NCBI GenBank assembly: GCA_016649475.1
Contig: JAENXP010000002.1
Span: 1 to 22,074, forward strand
Reading direction: 5' to 3'
Length of the DNA stretch: 22,074 bases
From: Burkholderiales bacterium
GTDB taxonomy: Bacteria; Pseudomonadota; Gammaproteobacteria; Burkholderiales; SG8-39
In this document: piece after piece, positions 1-7,230 of the stretch
How the letters are laid out: every line of letters begins with the position of its first letter
Numbering within the stretch: the stretch's first letter is position 1
The notes under the pieces: model-generated
Seen by the model: only the letters and a program-made list of their open reading frames with translations
What the model was told of the DNA's origin: nothing
The model's database searches: none
Program-made: the position numbers and the translations under genes

Positions 1-2748
1 CATGATCATGCCGACGAACGCGTACATATTCAGTTCGACACCGAAGGCGAGCAGCGTCAGTAGCGCGCCGAGTGCCGCGGTCGGCAGCCCCGAAAGGATG
101 GTGAGGGGATGGATGAAGCTTTCGTAGAGGATGCCGAGCACGAGATAGATCACTACGACGGCCAGCAACAGCAGCAGGCCCATTCCTTGAAGCGAGGCCT
201 GGAACGCCTGCGCCGTGCCCTGGAGGGTTGCGTTGAGCGTCGCCGGCACCTGCAATTCGTGCGCAGCCCGATCTATTTCCGCGATCGCCTCAGACAGCGC
301 GACTCCGGCGCGTAGATCGAAGGAAAACGTGACCGATGGCAGTTGCCCCAGGTGATTGACCGAAAGCGGTCCCACGCCATAGGCGAACCTGGCCAGGGCA
401 CCGAGCGGCACCAGTGCTCCGGTCGAGGATCGCACATAGAGCTTCGACAGCATCGACGGATCGGTCTGGAAGCGCGGTTCGAGTTCCAGCATTACCCAGT
501 ACTGGTTGCTCGCGGTGTAAATGGTCGATACCTGGCGTTCGCCGTAAGCGTTATTTAGTGCAAGCTCGATCTGCTGCACGCTGACCCCCAGCGCGGAGGC
601 CTTTTCGCGGTCGATTTCCACCGTTACCTGGGGACGCGTAATCTGCAGATCGCTGCTCACGTCGATCAGCGTCGGCAGGGTTTTCAGCTTTGCCTCGATG
701 ATCGGCACCCATTCGTACAACTCGTCGGTGTCCGCTCCCTGCAATACGTACTGGTAGGGGCTCTTGGTAAGCCGCCCGCCGATGCGGATAGTCGGCACGT
801 TTTGCACAAACGCCTTGATGCCGAGCACGGTGTTAATTTTCGGCCTCAACCCGCGGACGATTTCGTCAGCGGACTTGCGCTGATTGCGCGGCTTCAGGGT
901 TATGGTGATACGGCCGATATTAAGCGCCGAATTGAAACCGCTGGTGCCGATAAAGGACATCACGGCTTCGACGTTTGGGTCCTTGCGGATGATGTCGGCC
1001 ACCTGGGTCTGCAGTGCAGCCATGGCGTCGAAGGAAATGTCCTGGGGAGCCTCTGTAAAGGCGAAGAGCTGTCCCGAGTCCTCGCTCGGCAGGAAACCCT
1101 TGGGCATTTTGGCGAACAGAAATCCGGTGATGACGATGATGCCGAGAAACACTGCCATGGTGAAGCGCTGGTGTCTGAGCGTCCAGCGCAAAGTCAGGGC
1201 GTAGCCGCTCTTGAGCGCCTCGAACGCGCGCTCGCTTTGGGCGAACAGGTAACCATGTTTCTGCGCGGAATGAGGCTTCAGAATGCGGCTGCACATCATC
1301 GGCGTGAGTGTGAGCGAAACGAAACCCGAGATCAGCACTGCAACCATGATGACGACTGCGAACTCGTGCAGCAGCCGGCCGAGGATGCCGCCCATGAACA
1401 ACACCGGAATGAATACCGCGATCAGCGAGATCGTCATCGATACGATGGTGAAGCTGATTTCCTTGGATCCGTCTAGCGTCGCCTGCCAGCGGCTTTTGCC
1501 CATCTCCATGTGGCGGGTGATGTTTTCCAGCATCACAATGGCATCGTCGACGACGAAACCTACCGATAGCGTCAGCGCCATCAGCGAAATGTTGTCCAGG
1601 CTGTGGCCGAACACGTACATCGCCGCGAAAGTTCCGATAATGGACAGTGGCAGTGCAAAGCTCGGGATGATGGTCGCCGGGATGTTGCGCAGGAAAATGA
1701 ATATGACCATGACCACCAGCGCAAGCGCCAGCAACAGCGTGAATTCCACTTCTTCCACCGAGGCGCGAATGGTGACAGAGCGATCGAACAGGACGTTGAT
1801 GTCGATGCCTGCCGGTACCTCGGCGCGAAAAGTGGGCAGCAGCTTTTTGACCGAGTTCACTACCTCGATGGTGTTGGTGCCGGGCTGGCGCTGGATGGCG
1901 AGCACGATGCCGCGCTCACCCTTGAACCAGGCGGCGACTTTGTCGCTCTGCACGGAATCGATCACGCGCCCGACTTCGCTCAGGCGTATCGGAGCGCCAT
2001 TGCGATAGGCGACGATAATCGGGCGGAACGCAGCGGCGTCGAAGAGCTGCCCGTTCGCCTGCACCGCGAACAGGCGGTCCTTGCCGTAGAGCGAGCCGGT
2101 CGGCAGGTTGACGTTGGCCTGGACGATGGCCTGCTCGACTTCGTTGATGCCGACGCCGCGCGCGGCCAGCTGGCTCGGATCGACCTGCACGCGCACCGCA
2201 TATTTCTGCTGTCCATATATCAGCACCTGGGCCACTCCGCTGATGGTGGAAATGCGCTGGGCGAGAAAGGTTTCCGCGTATTCGTTGACTTGCGATAGCG
2301 GCAGCACATCCGAGGTGAGAGCGAGGTAATAGACCGGAAAATCCGCCGGGTTGACCTTGCGGAAGGATGGCGGCGCGGGCATGGTCGCCGGCAATTGCCG
2401 CGCAGCGGAGGCAATGGCCGAGTTGACGTCCTGGGCAGCGGCATCGATATCTCGGCCGAGCGCAAACTGAATGGTGATCTGGGTGGTTCCCTGGCCGCTG
2501 GTCGAGTTCATGGAGTCGATGCCGGCGATGGTGGAGAACTGCTTCTCCAGCGGCGTGGCCACGGCGGAGGCCATGGTCTCCGGGCTGGCTCCGGGCAGGG
2601 TTGCCGAGACCTGTATCGTCGGGAAGTCGACATTGGGCAACTGGCTTACCGGCAGCAGGCGGAAGCCCGCCACACCGAAGATCACGATCGCGCTCATGAC
2701 CAGGATGGTCATGACCGGCCGTCGGACGAACAACTCGGCAATGTTCAC
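1..2748 (-). CDS. RND multidrug efflux permease, HAE1/MdtBC type (3' end outside window)
   Basis: Proton-driven inner-membrane pump subunit of a tripartite efflux system. The frame is open from a GTG at 2748 to the left edge: 916 codons of a family of about 1,020-1,050 residues. Residues near 9-30 form TM1; the segment GASPETMASAVATPLE (about 50-65) and LTLTPMMC near the end of the first half resemble MdtB/MdtC more than AcrB. The two TM4 aspartates of the proton relay are present as D401-D402 in VVDDAIVMLEN. The window ends just before the TM10 segment that carries the family lysine. The GTG overlaps the TGA of the adaptor gene (GTGA at 2745-2748), so translation is probably coupled. The substrate cannot be read from sequence. 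An outer-membrane factor, if encoded here, would lie beyond position 1. Frame and family are secure; the MdtC-like subgrouping is from remembered family sequence. Confidence 0.95.
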   Translation of the reverse strand, partial: MNIAELFVRRPVMTILVMSAIVIFGVAGFRLLPVSQLPNVDFPTIQVSATLPGASPETMASAVATPLEKQFSTIAGIDSMNSTSGQGTTQITIQFALGRDIDAAAQDVNSAIASAARQLPATMPAPPSFRKVNPADFPVYYLALTSDVLPLSQVNEYAETFLAQRISTISGVAQVLIYGQQKYAVRVQVDPSQLAARGVGINEVEQAIVQANVNLPTGSLYGKDRLFAVQANGQLFDAAAFRPIIVAYRNGAPIRLSEVGRVIDSVQSDKVAAWFKGERGIVLAIQRQPGTNTIEVVNSVKKLLPTFRAEVPAGIDINVLFDRSVTIRASVEEVEFTLLLALALVVMVIFIFLRNIPATIIPSFALPLSIIGTFAAMYVFGHSLDNISLMALTLSVGFVVDDAIVMLENITRHMEMGKSRWQATLDGSKEISFTIVSMTISLIAVFIPVLFMGGILGRLLHEFAVVIMVAVLISGFVSLTLTPMMCSRILKPHSAQKHGYLFAQSERAFEALKSGYALTLRWTLRHQRFTMAVFLGIIVITGFLFAKMPKGFLPSEDSGQLFAFTEAPQDISFDAMAALQTQVADIIRKDPNVEAVMSFIGTSGFNSALNIGRITITLKPRNQRKSADEIVRGLRPKINTVLGIKAFVQNVPTIRIGGRLTKSPYQYVLQGADTDELYEWVPIIEAKLKTLPTLIDVSSDLQITRPQVTVEIDREKASALGVSVQQIELALNNAYGERQVSTIYTASNQYWVMLELEPRFQTDPSMLSKLYVRSSTGALVPLGALARFAYGVGPLSVNHLGQLPSVTFSFDLRAGVALSEAIAEIDRAAHELQVPATLNATLQGTAQAFQASLQGMGLLLLLAVVVIYLVLGILYESFIHPLTILSGLPTAALGALLTLLAFGVELNMYAFVGMIM

Positions 2749-3893
2749 GGCTTTCCGGTCTTCGGCCTGGCGATCGTAACCCTGGTTCCCTGCGCCAGGC
2801 GTAGTTGCCCCTTGACCACGACCGTTTCCCCTTTTTCCAGGCCTGTGGCAATGATGGCGTAGTCGCCATCGACCCGGTCCAGTTCCACCTTGCGCACCTC
2901 GGCCGTCATATTGGGCTTGACGACATAAACGTATTGGCCCTTGGGTCCCGTCTGCACCGCCTGCGATGGGACCAGCAGCGCGTCCTTCTGGTCAAAGAGT
3001 TTCAGCCGGGCATTGACGAACTGGCCCGGCCAAAGCGCGCTGTCCTCGTTGGGAAACACGGCCTTCAGCTTGATCGTACCGGTTGTGGTGTCGACGGCGT
3101 TATCGACGAAGGTCAGTGTTCCGATTGCGCTCAACTTGCCCGAATCCGGCGGCGACGCCTCTACCTGCAATCTGGCCTTGGCACTGTGCTCGCGCACCGC
3201 CGCAAGGCTCTGCTCGGCAACGGCAAAGTTGACATAGATCGGCTGCACCTGATTGATCACCACCAGCGGATTGCTGTCGTTGGCCTTGACCATATTGCCT
3301 TTCTGCAACAAGACTTTGCCGACAAACCCGTCCAAGGGCGAGCGGATGGTACTGTATTCGAGTTGCAGCCGGGCATTATCGACAGCAGCTTTGCTGGAGA
3401 GGGCGACCGCTGCAGCGGTATCCGCGTTGGTGCGGATCTGCGCATAAGCCTCTTTGGAGACGAAGTTCTTCAGCAACAGTTCCTGGTAGCGCCGCTCCTG
3501 CGAACGCGTCTGTTCCGACTGCGCCGTGTCGCGCATCAGGTTGGCCTCGGCCTGGCGCAGGTTGGCCTCGAACGGGCGTGGATCGATCCTGAACAGCACC
3601 GCGCCTTTTCTTACCTTCTGGCCCTCCTTGAAGTCGACTTCCACGATCTGTCCGTCCACGCGCGCCTTGAGCGCTACTGTGGCGTACGCTTCGACGTTGC
3701 CGATTGCCTCGATGCGTACGGCCATGGTCTGCTGCTTGACCGTTGCAACCGAGACCGGCGTATCCGGGGCGGCCTTTGCACGCTTCGCGTCCTGGGCGCG
3801 AAGCCCGCCCCCCTCATATTGGGTAAACAAGGTTCCGGCGAAGAGCATGGCGCAGACGAGCGCGAAAAATGTCAGCTTGCCTGGCTTGCTCAT
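2745..3893 (-). CDS. RND efflux periplasmic adaptor (membrane fusion protein, AcrA/MdtA family)
   Basis: Adaptor that links the RND permease to an outer-membrane channel in the periplasm. It has 382 residues, normal for the family. Residues about 7-24 are a hydrophobic export or anchor segment; there is no lipobox cysteine, so it is not an obvious lipoprotein. The biotinyl-lipoyl-like half-motifs lie at about 62-105 (GQIVEVDFKEGQKVRKGAVL) and about 180-215 (STIRSPLDGFVGKV). They are split by an alpha-helical hairpin rich in Q, E and R (about 106-180), followed by the beta-barrel and membrane-proximal domains (FPNEDSALWPGQFVNARL). It is the first gene of the operon and overlaps the permease start by four bases. 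The start is ATG at 3893; the upstream bases carry only a weak purine stretch. No TetR, LysR or MerR regulator is adjacent; inverted repeats at 3901-3910 and 4017-4035 are the only visible candidate operator sites. Confidence 0.95.
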   Translation of the reverse strand: MSKPGKLTFFALVCAMLFAGTLFTQYEGGGLRAQDAKRAKAAPDTPVSVATVKQQTMAVRIEAIGNVEAYATVALKARVDGQIVEVDFKEGQKVRKGAVLFRIDPRPFEANLRQAEANLMRDTAQSEQTRSQERRYQELLLKNFVSKEAYAQIRTNADTAAAVALSSKAAVDNARLQLEYSTIRSPLDGFVGKVLLQKGNMVKANDSNPLVVINQVQPIYVNFAVAEQSLAAVREHSAKARLQVEASPPDSGKLSAIGTLTFVDNAVDTTTGTIKLKAVFPNEDSALWPGQFVNARLKLFDQKDALLVPSQAVQTGPKGQYVYVVKPNMTAEVRKVELDRVDGDYAIIATGLEKGETVVVKGQLRLAQGTRVTIARPKTGKP

Positions 3894-3900
3894 TATTATG

Positions 3901-4035
3901 GTCTCGAGACGCGCGAGCAGTTTTCCGGCCGCGAGTGGATTGGATGCAGGAGTGGGTGCCGGCCCAACCGAGCGCGGGCCCAGCTGCGCGCTACTGCGCG
4001 TATGGCCGGCCTTACTACTGCCTTAGTGTGGCAGT
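3901..4035 (-). promoter_or_regulatory. Candidate operator region of the RND operon
   Basis: The 197-base gap between the lysA remnant and the adaptor gene carries two inverted repeats. One is a perfect ten-base palindrome, gtctcgagac (3901-3910), a few bases before the adaptor ATG. The other has arms actgcc (4017-4022) and ggcagt (4030-4035) separated by seven bases. Both could be repressor half-site pairs. The second has no T-run on the minus-strand side, so it does not look like a terminator. I could not pick a convincing -35/-10 pair here. The function is inferred from position only. Confidence 0.3.
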
Positions 4036-4078
4036 TGGTCTGCTCTGCAATGGACACAGCCGGTCCGGAGGGTATTAA

Positions 4079-4092
4079 AGATTGCGCAATCT
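4079..4092. repeat. 14-base perfect palindrome over the lysA remnant stop codon
   Basis: The sequence agattgcgcaatct is its own reverse complement. It overlaps the TAG of the lysA remnant (4091-4093). It could be a protein-binding site for the downstream RND operon or a chance palindrome; there is no T-tract to make it a terminator. A related, interrupted inverted repeat (attgc-ctgc-gcaat) lies at 4562-4575, on the other side of lptM. Confidence 0.5.
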
Positions 4093-4366
4093 AACGCAAA
4101 AGGTGTTCCAAGGCAAAAAGTGCTTCGGATCGTTGCCGCTCCCGGACAGGATGCGCCTTTCCACCGTCCATCATTACTTCGACCGTTCGCGGCCGGCTGA
4201 TGTGGCTGGAACTCATGCACGCGGCGTAAGCGCCGGTGGACAGCATCGCCATTAGGTTGCCGTCGCCTACAGCGAGCTCGCGCCCCCTGCCGAGAATTTC
4301 CGCGTTTTCGCAGACCAGCCCGACGATATGGCATATCGCGAGCTGTCCGCCGCGAAACCCGAGCAC
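4091..4366 (-). pseudogene. lysA: lysA remnant: diaminopimelate decarboxylase with large internal deletion
   Basis: The 91-codon frame from GTG 4366 to TAG 4091 encodes the C-terminal part of LysA, the PLP enzyme that makes lysine from meso-diaminopimelate. Recognisable LysA features are HIVGLVCENAEILG (family form VVGPxCESGDxLG), the GAY motif, SSSHISRPRTVEVMMDG and the end ALFALEHLL. The first ten residues (VLGFRGGQLA) look like the usual LysA N-terminus, so roughly 320 residues of a protein of about 415 are missing between them, including all of the N-terminal PLP barrel. The cysteine and glutamate of CES are kept, but P>L, S>N, G>A and D>E changes in this normally fixed motif suggest relaxed selection. 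It sits six bases after lptM, the usual place for lysA. It cannot be a working decarboxylase. The alternative is an assembly deletion, which the drifted motif argues against. Confidence 0.75.
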
Positions 4367-4371
4367 GGAGT

Positions 4372-4497
4372 CTATTTTTGTTTGTTGCTGTTGTTCTGCT
4401 GCCCGCTGTTTGTTTCGGGCGGCAGAAAAAGTGCGCCTTTGGACCCGCAGGCCTGAAGCAGCATAGCGACTAGGATGGCGATAGCAATGATGCGCAC
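4372..4497 (-). CDS. lptM: LptM-like small lipoprotein (YifL family)
   Basis: A 41-residue lipoprotein. It starts VRIIAIAILVAMLLQAC: a short signal peptide and a lipobox (L-Q-A-C17), then GSKGALFLPPE, the family pattern of CGxKGxLxxPP. The rest is polar and low-complexity (N, Q, K). In E. coli the family member LptM helps the LPS translocon LptDE mature at the outer membrane; the same role here is inferred. Its position just before lysA sequence is typical. GTG at 4497 is the only sensible start: an in-frame TAG lies four codons upstream (it is part of the -10 box), and the next ATG would delete most of the signal peptide. There is no usable Shine-Dalgarno sequence, in line with a leaderless transcript. 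A longer overlapping frame (to 4549) is the wrong frame for this segment. Confidence 0.88.
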   Translation of the reverse strand: MRIIAIAILVAMLLQACGSKGALFLPPETNSGQQNNSNKQK

Positions 4498-4503
4498 GCT
4501 TCG

Positions 4504-4512
4504 ATTCTAGCA
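4504..4512 (-). promoter_or_regulatory. Extended -10 promoter of lptM, predicted leaderless
   Basis: On the minus strand the sequence is TGCTAGAAT, an extended -10 element (TGn plus hexamer). The hexamer ends six bases before the GTG of lptM, so a start seven bases downstream of the -10 falls on the G of the start codon. There is no good -35 at 16-18 bases upstream. An identical nine-base element at identical distance precedes aroK. Confidence 0.6.
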
Positions 4513-4616
4513 TGCGCGCATGCCGCGCCAGACCGGCGCGCGAGGGCAAGTTCGTCAGTCTATTGCCTGCGCAATTACCGACTGGTTTGGAGATTGCAGC
4601 ACGCAGCCGACCTGCC

Positions 4617-6932
4617 CTAGAACAGTGGAATTCTGGAGTCCATGGGCGACTGGGCGCCGCCTTCGGGTGGGTCGGGTTTTTGCACCGGCGGGAGGTACTC
4701 GCGATAAAAGTACTCGCTCGTCCTGCTGTCGCCCGCGGCCTCGCCTGTGTCGGGGTTGACGTTTACGCTGACCACCCCTTCTGGTACCTGCTGGAACATT
4801 TCGTCGGCGCCCTTGAGCGCCTTGCTCATGTAATTCATCCAGATCGGCAGCGCGGCCGCCGAACCGGTTTCGGTGTTGCCCAGTTTGCGCGGTTGGTCGA
4901 AACCGATCCAGGCGATTGCCGTCAGGGTCGGTTGATAACCCGCGAACCAGGCATCGACGAGGTCATTGGTAGTGCCGGTCTTGCCAGCCAGGTCTTTGCG
5001 CCCCAGCGACATCGCTCGCGCTGCCGTGCCATGGCGCACGACATCGTGCAGCATGCTGTCCATGATGAAGGCGTTGCGAGCGTCGATTACGCGCAGGCTT
5101 TCATCGCCGGCGCGCGGGGGTTGCGCCTGGGCAAGGATATTGCCGCGGTCGTCAACTATGCGCTGCACCAAATACGGTTCGACGCGATAGCCGCCATTGG
5201 CGAATATCGCATATCCGCGCGCCATCTGCCAAGGCGTGACTGAGCCCGCGCCCAGCGCCATAGTGAGGTAAGGCGGGTGCTTGTCCGCGTCGAAGCCGAA
5301 GCGGGTGATGTAGTCCTGCGCGTACTGCGGGCCGATCGCTTCCAATACGCGGATCGAGATCATGTTTTTCGACTTCGCCAGACCCACGCGCAGGCGTATC
5401 GGGCCGTCGTACTTGCTGTCGTAATTGTGCGGCTCCCAGGTTTGTCCACCGGTTTGAGCGGCGTCGACCACTATCGGGGCGTCGTCGACGATGGTGGCCG
5501 GGGTGAAGCCTTTCTCCAGCGCCGCCGAATAAATGAATGGCTTGAAGCTGGAACCGGGCTGGCGCCAGGCTTGGGTAACGTGGTTGAACTTGCTGCGGTT
5601 GAAATCGAACCCGCCCACCAGCGCACGCACCCTGCCGTCGCTGGGGCTGATCGCGATCAGCGCGGACTCGACCTCAGGAAGTTGCAGGATCTGCCAATGG
5701 TGTTTTTCGTCCTTTTGCACGCGGATCAGGGCCCCGCGCCTGACGCGTCTGTTAGGGGCAGCCTTGCCGTCGAGCATCTTCTGGACGAATTTCAGGCCCT
5801 CCCCCGAGATGGTCGCGACCTCACCCCCACGCAGATAGGCGCGCACCCGCTTGGTGCTGGCCTCCAGCACAACTGCGGCAAGCAGGTCGTCGCTGTCGGA
5901 TACATCCGACAGCGCTTCCTCGATGGCCTCATCCGACTGGCCCTCGGGTGCCAGTTCGATATACCCCTCGGGGCCGCGGTAGCCGTGGCGTTTGTCATAG
6001 TCGAGCACGCCGCGGCGCAGCGCCGCGTAGGCCGCCTCCTGATCGGCTTTGGTGATGGTGGTATAGATACGGTAACCCCTGGTGTACAAGTCGTCGGAAA
6101 AACGCTCGTACAGCATTTGCCGCACCATTTCAGCTACGAACTCGGCGTGCAAAGCGTACGTGTTTGTTTGGTGCTTGACCACGATCGGCGCCTTCTGCGC
6201 TTCAGCGAACTGGGCGTCGGTTACGTGGCCCAGTTCATGCATGCGTCGAAGCACATAAAGTTGCCGTTGCTTGGCGCGCTTTGGGTTGACCACCGGATTG
6301 TAGCTAGACGGGGCTTTGGGCAAGCCGGCGAGCATCGCCGCCTCGGCCAAATTGATATTCTTCAACGCCTTGCCATAGTATATCTGTGCTGCCGCGGCGA
6401 AACCGTAAGCCCTCTGTCCGAGGTAGATCTGGTTGATGTAAATTTGCAGAATCTCGTCCTTGGACAGGCTCGCTTCGATTTTGAACGCAAGTAGCGCCTC
6501 GTACAACTTGCGCGTAAGCGTTTTCTCGCTGGACAGGAAAAAGTTCCTTGCTACCTGCATAGTGATGGTGGAAGCTCCCTGACGCCTCCCGCCGGAGGTC
6601 AGGTTGGAATAGGCTGCTCGAATGACGCCTTGGTAGTCCACCCCGGTATGCTGGTAAAAGCGCTCGTCTTCAGCGGCCAGGATGGCCTGTTTCATGACTT
6701 TGGGGACCTCGTCTATGGTGACGATGGCGCGGCGCTCCTCGCCGAATTCCCCGATGAGTAGGCCCTCAGAGCTGTACACGCGCAGCGGCACCTTGGGCCG
6801 GTAATCAGTAAGCACCTCGAGCGTAGGCAGATTGGGATAGGCGAGCAGAATCATGAGGCTCAGGATGGCGCCGGCCATGACCCCCAGTCCGACAAGGAAC
6901 AGGACCGGAAAAGTTATGAGGCGTAACCACAT
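4617..6932 (-). CDS. mrcA: Penicillin-binding protein 1A, bifunctional transglycosylase/transpeptidase
   Basis: Inner-membrane peptidoglycan synthase (class A PBP, also called PonA). The N-terminal TM segment is followed by a GT51 glycosyltransferase with the catalytic glutamate in EDERF (E88) and GASTITMQVARN (about 119-130). An OB-like insert follows at about 310-430. The transpeptidase has the serine motif SSFK (S461-K464), SKN (521-523) and KTGT (651-654). The length is 771 residues from ATG 6932. The frame opens at TTG 6950, six codons earlier, but ATG gives the usual family start (MWLRLITFPV) and neither start has a clear ribosome site, so I chose ATG. It is divergent from pilM, the usual arrangement in beta- and gammaproteobacteria. 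Downstream, only 119 bases separate it from lptM; the frataxin gene cyaY often found here is absent. Confidence 0.96.
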   Translation of the reverse strand: MWLRLITFPVLFLVGLGVMAGAILSLMILLAYPNLPTLEVLTDYRPKVPLRVYSSEGLLIGEFGEERRAIVTIDEVPKVMKQAILAAEDERFYQHTGVDYQGVIRAAYSNLTSGGRRQGASTITMQVARNFFLSSEKTLTRKLYEALLAFKIEASLSKDEILQIYINQIYLGQRAYGFAAAAQIYYGKALKNINLAEAAMLAGLPKAPSSYNPVVNPKRAKQRQLYVLRRMHELGHVTDAQFAEAQKAPIVVKHQTNTYALHAEFVAEMVRQMLYERFSDDLYTRGYRIYTTITKADQEAAYAALRRGVLDYDKRHGYRGPEGYIELAPEGQSDEAIEEALSDVSDSDDLLAAVVLEASTKRVRAYLRGGEVATISGEGLKFVQKMLDGKAAPNRRVRRGALIRVQKDEKHHWQILQLPEVESALIAISPSDGRVRALVGGFDFNRSKFNHVTQAWRQPGSSFKPFIYSAALEKGFTPATIVDDAPIVVDAAQTGGQTWEPHNYDSKYDGPIRLRVGLAKSKNMISIRVLEAIGPQYAQDYITRFGFDADKHPPYLTMALGAGSVTPWQMARGYAIFANGGYRVEPYLVQRIVDDRGNILAQAQPPRAGDESLRVIDARNAFIMDSMLHDVVRHGTAARAMSLGRKDLAGKTGTTNDLVDAWFAGYQPTLTAIAWIGFDQPRKLGNTETGSAAALPIWMNYMSKALKGADEMFQQVPEGVVSVNVNPDTGEAAGDSRTSEYFYREYLPPVQKPDPPEGGAQSPMDSRIPLF

Positions 6933-7071
6933 GAATGATTTAGCGGCCAAGGGTTGGTTTCAACGCGGCAGATGCGGGGTTAAATTAGGGAGTCTAAAAA
7001 GGGGCGCCGCAGTCCGCTTGGTCCAGGCGCCGCCAAGATCACACGCCTGCAAAGCCCCTCAAGAGGCAGGC

Positions 7072-7077
7072 ATTATA
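7072..7077 (-). promoter_or_regulatory. Candidate -10 box for mrcA
   Basis: The minus strand reads TATAAT, a perfect sigma-70 -10 hexamer, in the gap upstream of mrcA. No good -35 lies 16-18 bases upstream and there is no TG extension, so support rests on the hexamer and position. Transcription from here would give a leader of about 130 bases before ATG 6932. Confidence 0.4.
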
Positions 7078-7144
7078 GAGTATCCCCGGCCACGGGCGCA
7101 TTGGCTACTTTTGTGACTTGCGAAACCTCTCCCCTATTATTTGC

Positions 7145-7173
7145 TTTACATCTTCAAGACTTGTTGCTAGCAT
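7145..7173 (+). promoter_or_regulatory. Candidate sigma-70 promoter of the pil operon
   Basis: TTTACA (7145-7150, five of six -35 bases) is followed after 17 bases by TAGCAT (7168-7173, four of six -10 bases) in the AT-rich stretch before pilM. An alternative is TTGTTG (7161-7166) with TATATG (7185-7190), 18 bases apart. The choice between them is open. Confidence 0.4.
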
Positions 7174-7215
7174 TTAACGTAAATTATATGTATCGCGCCT
7201 AACCGGGGATAGTTC

Positions 7216-7222
7216 AAAGGGA
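7216..7222 (+). promoter_or_regulatory. Ribosome binding site that fixes the TTG start of pilM
   Basis: AAAGGGA lies eight bases before TTG 7231. This spacing supports the TTG over the in-frame ATG at 7276, which would remove the first strand of the actin-like fold. Confidence 0.65.
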
Positions 7223-7230
7223 AATTCACC

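Larger units (their letters stand above)
6933..7230. promoter_or_regulatory. Divergent mrcA/pilM control region
   Basis: This is a 298-base gap between divergent genes. The mrcA-proximal half is GC-rich and holds two copies of ggcgccgc (7003-7010 and 7027-7034). The pilM-proximal half (about 7125-7195) is strikingly AT-rich compared with the rest of the window, as expected of promoter DNA. Separate promoter candidates are listed below. No small gene is seen. Confidence 0.6.

Noticed and set aside
802..2298. Plus-strand ORFs of 224, 241 and 231 codons
   Set aside because: They are antisense to the RND permease, whose frame is open throughout and carries family motifs; long mirror frames are expected in GC-rich coding DNA.
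2805..4094. 429-codon plus-strand ORF
   Set aside because: Antisense to the adaptor gene; composition rich in R, L and H, no domain, and it runs through a regulatory gap.
4091..4549. 152-codon minus-strand ORF as one gene
   Set aside because: Its first part is the wrong frame of the lptM gene and its upstream sequence; only the part from about 4366 down is related to LysA.
5277..6494. 405-codon plus-strand ORF
   Set aside because: Antisense shadow of mrcA, which has all catalytic motifs of PBP1A.
7003..7034. Repeated ggcgccgc in the mrcA/pilM gap
   Set aside because: Two short GC-rich copies are likely by chance in this base composition; there is no T-tract or operator-like symmetry beyond the six-base core.
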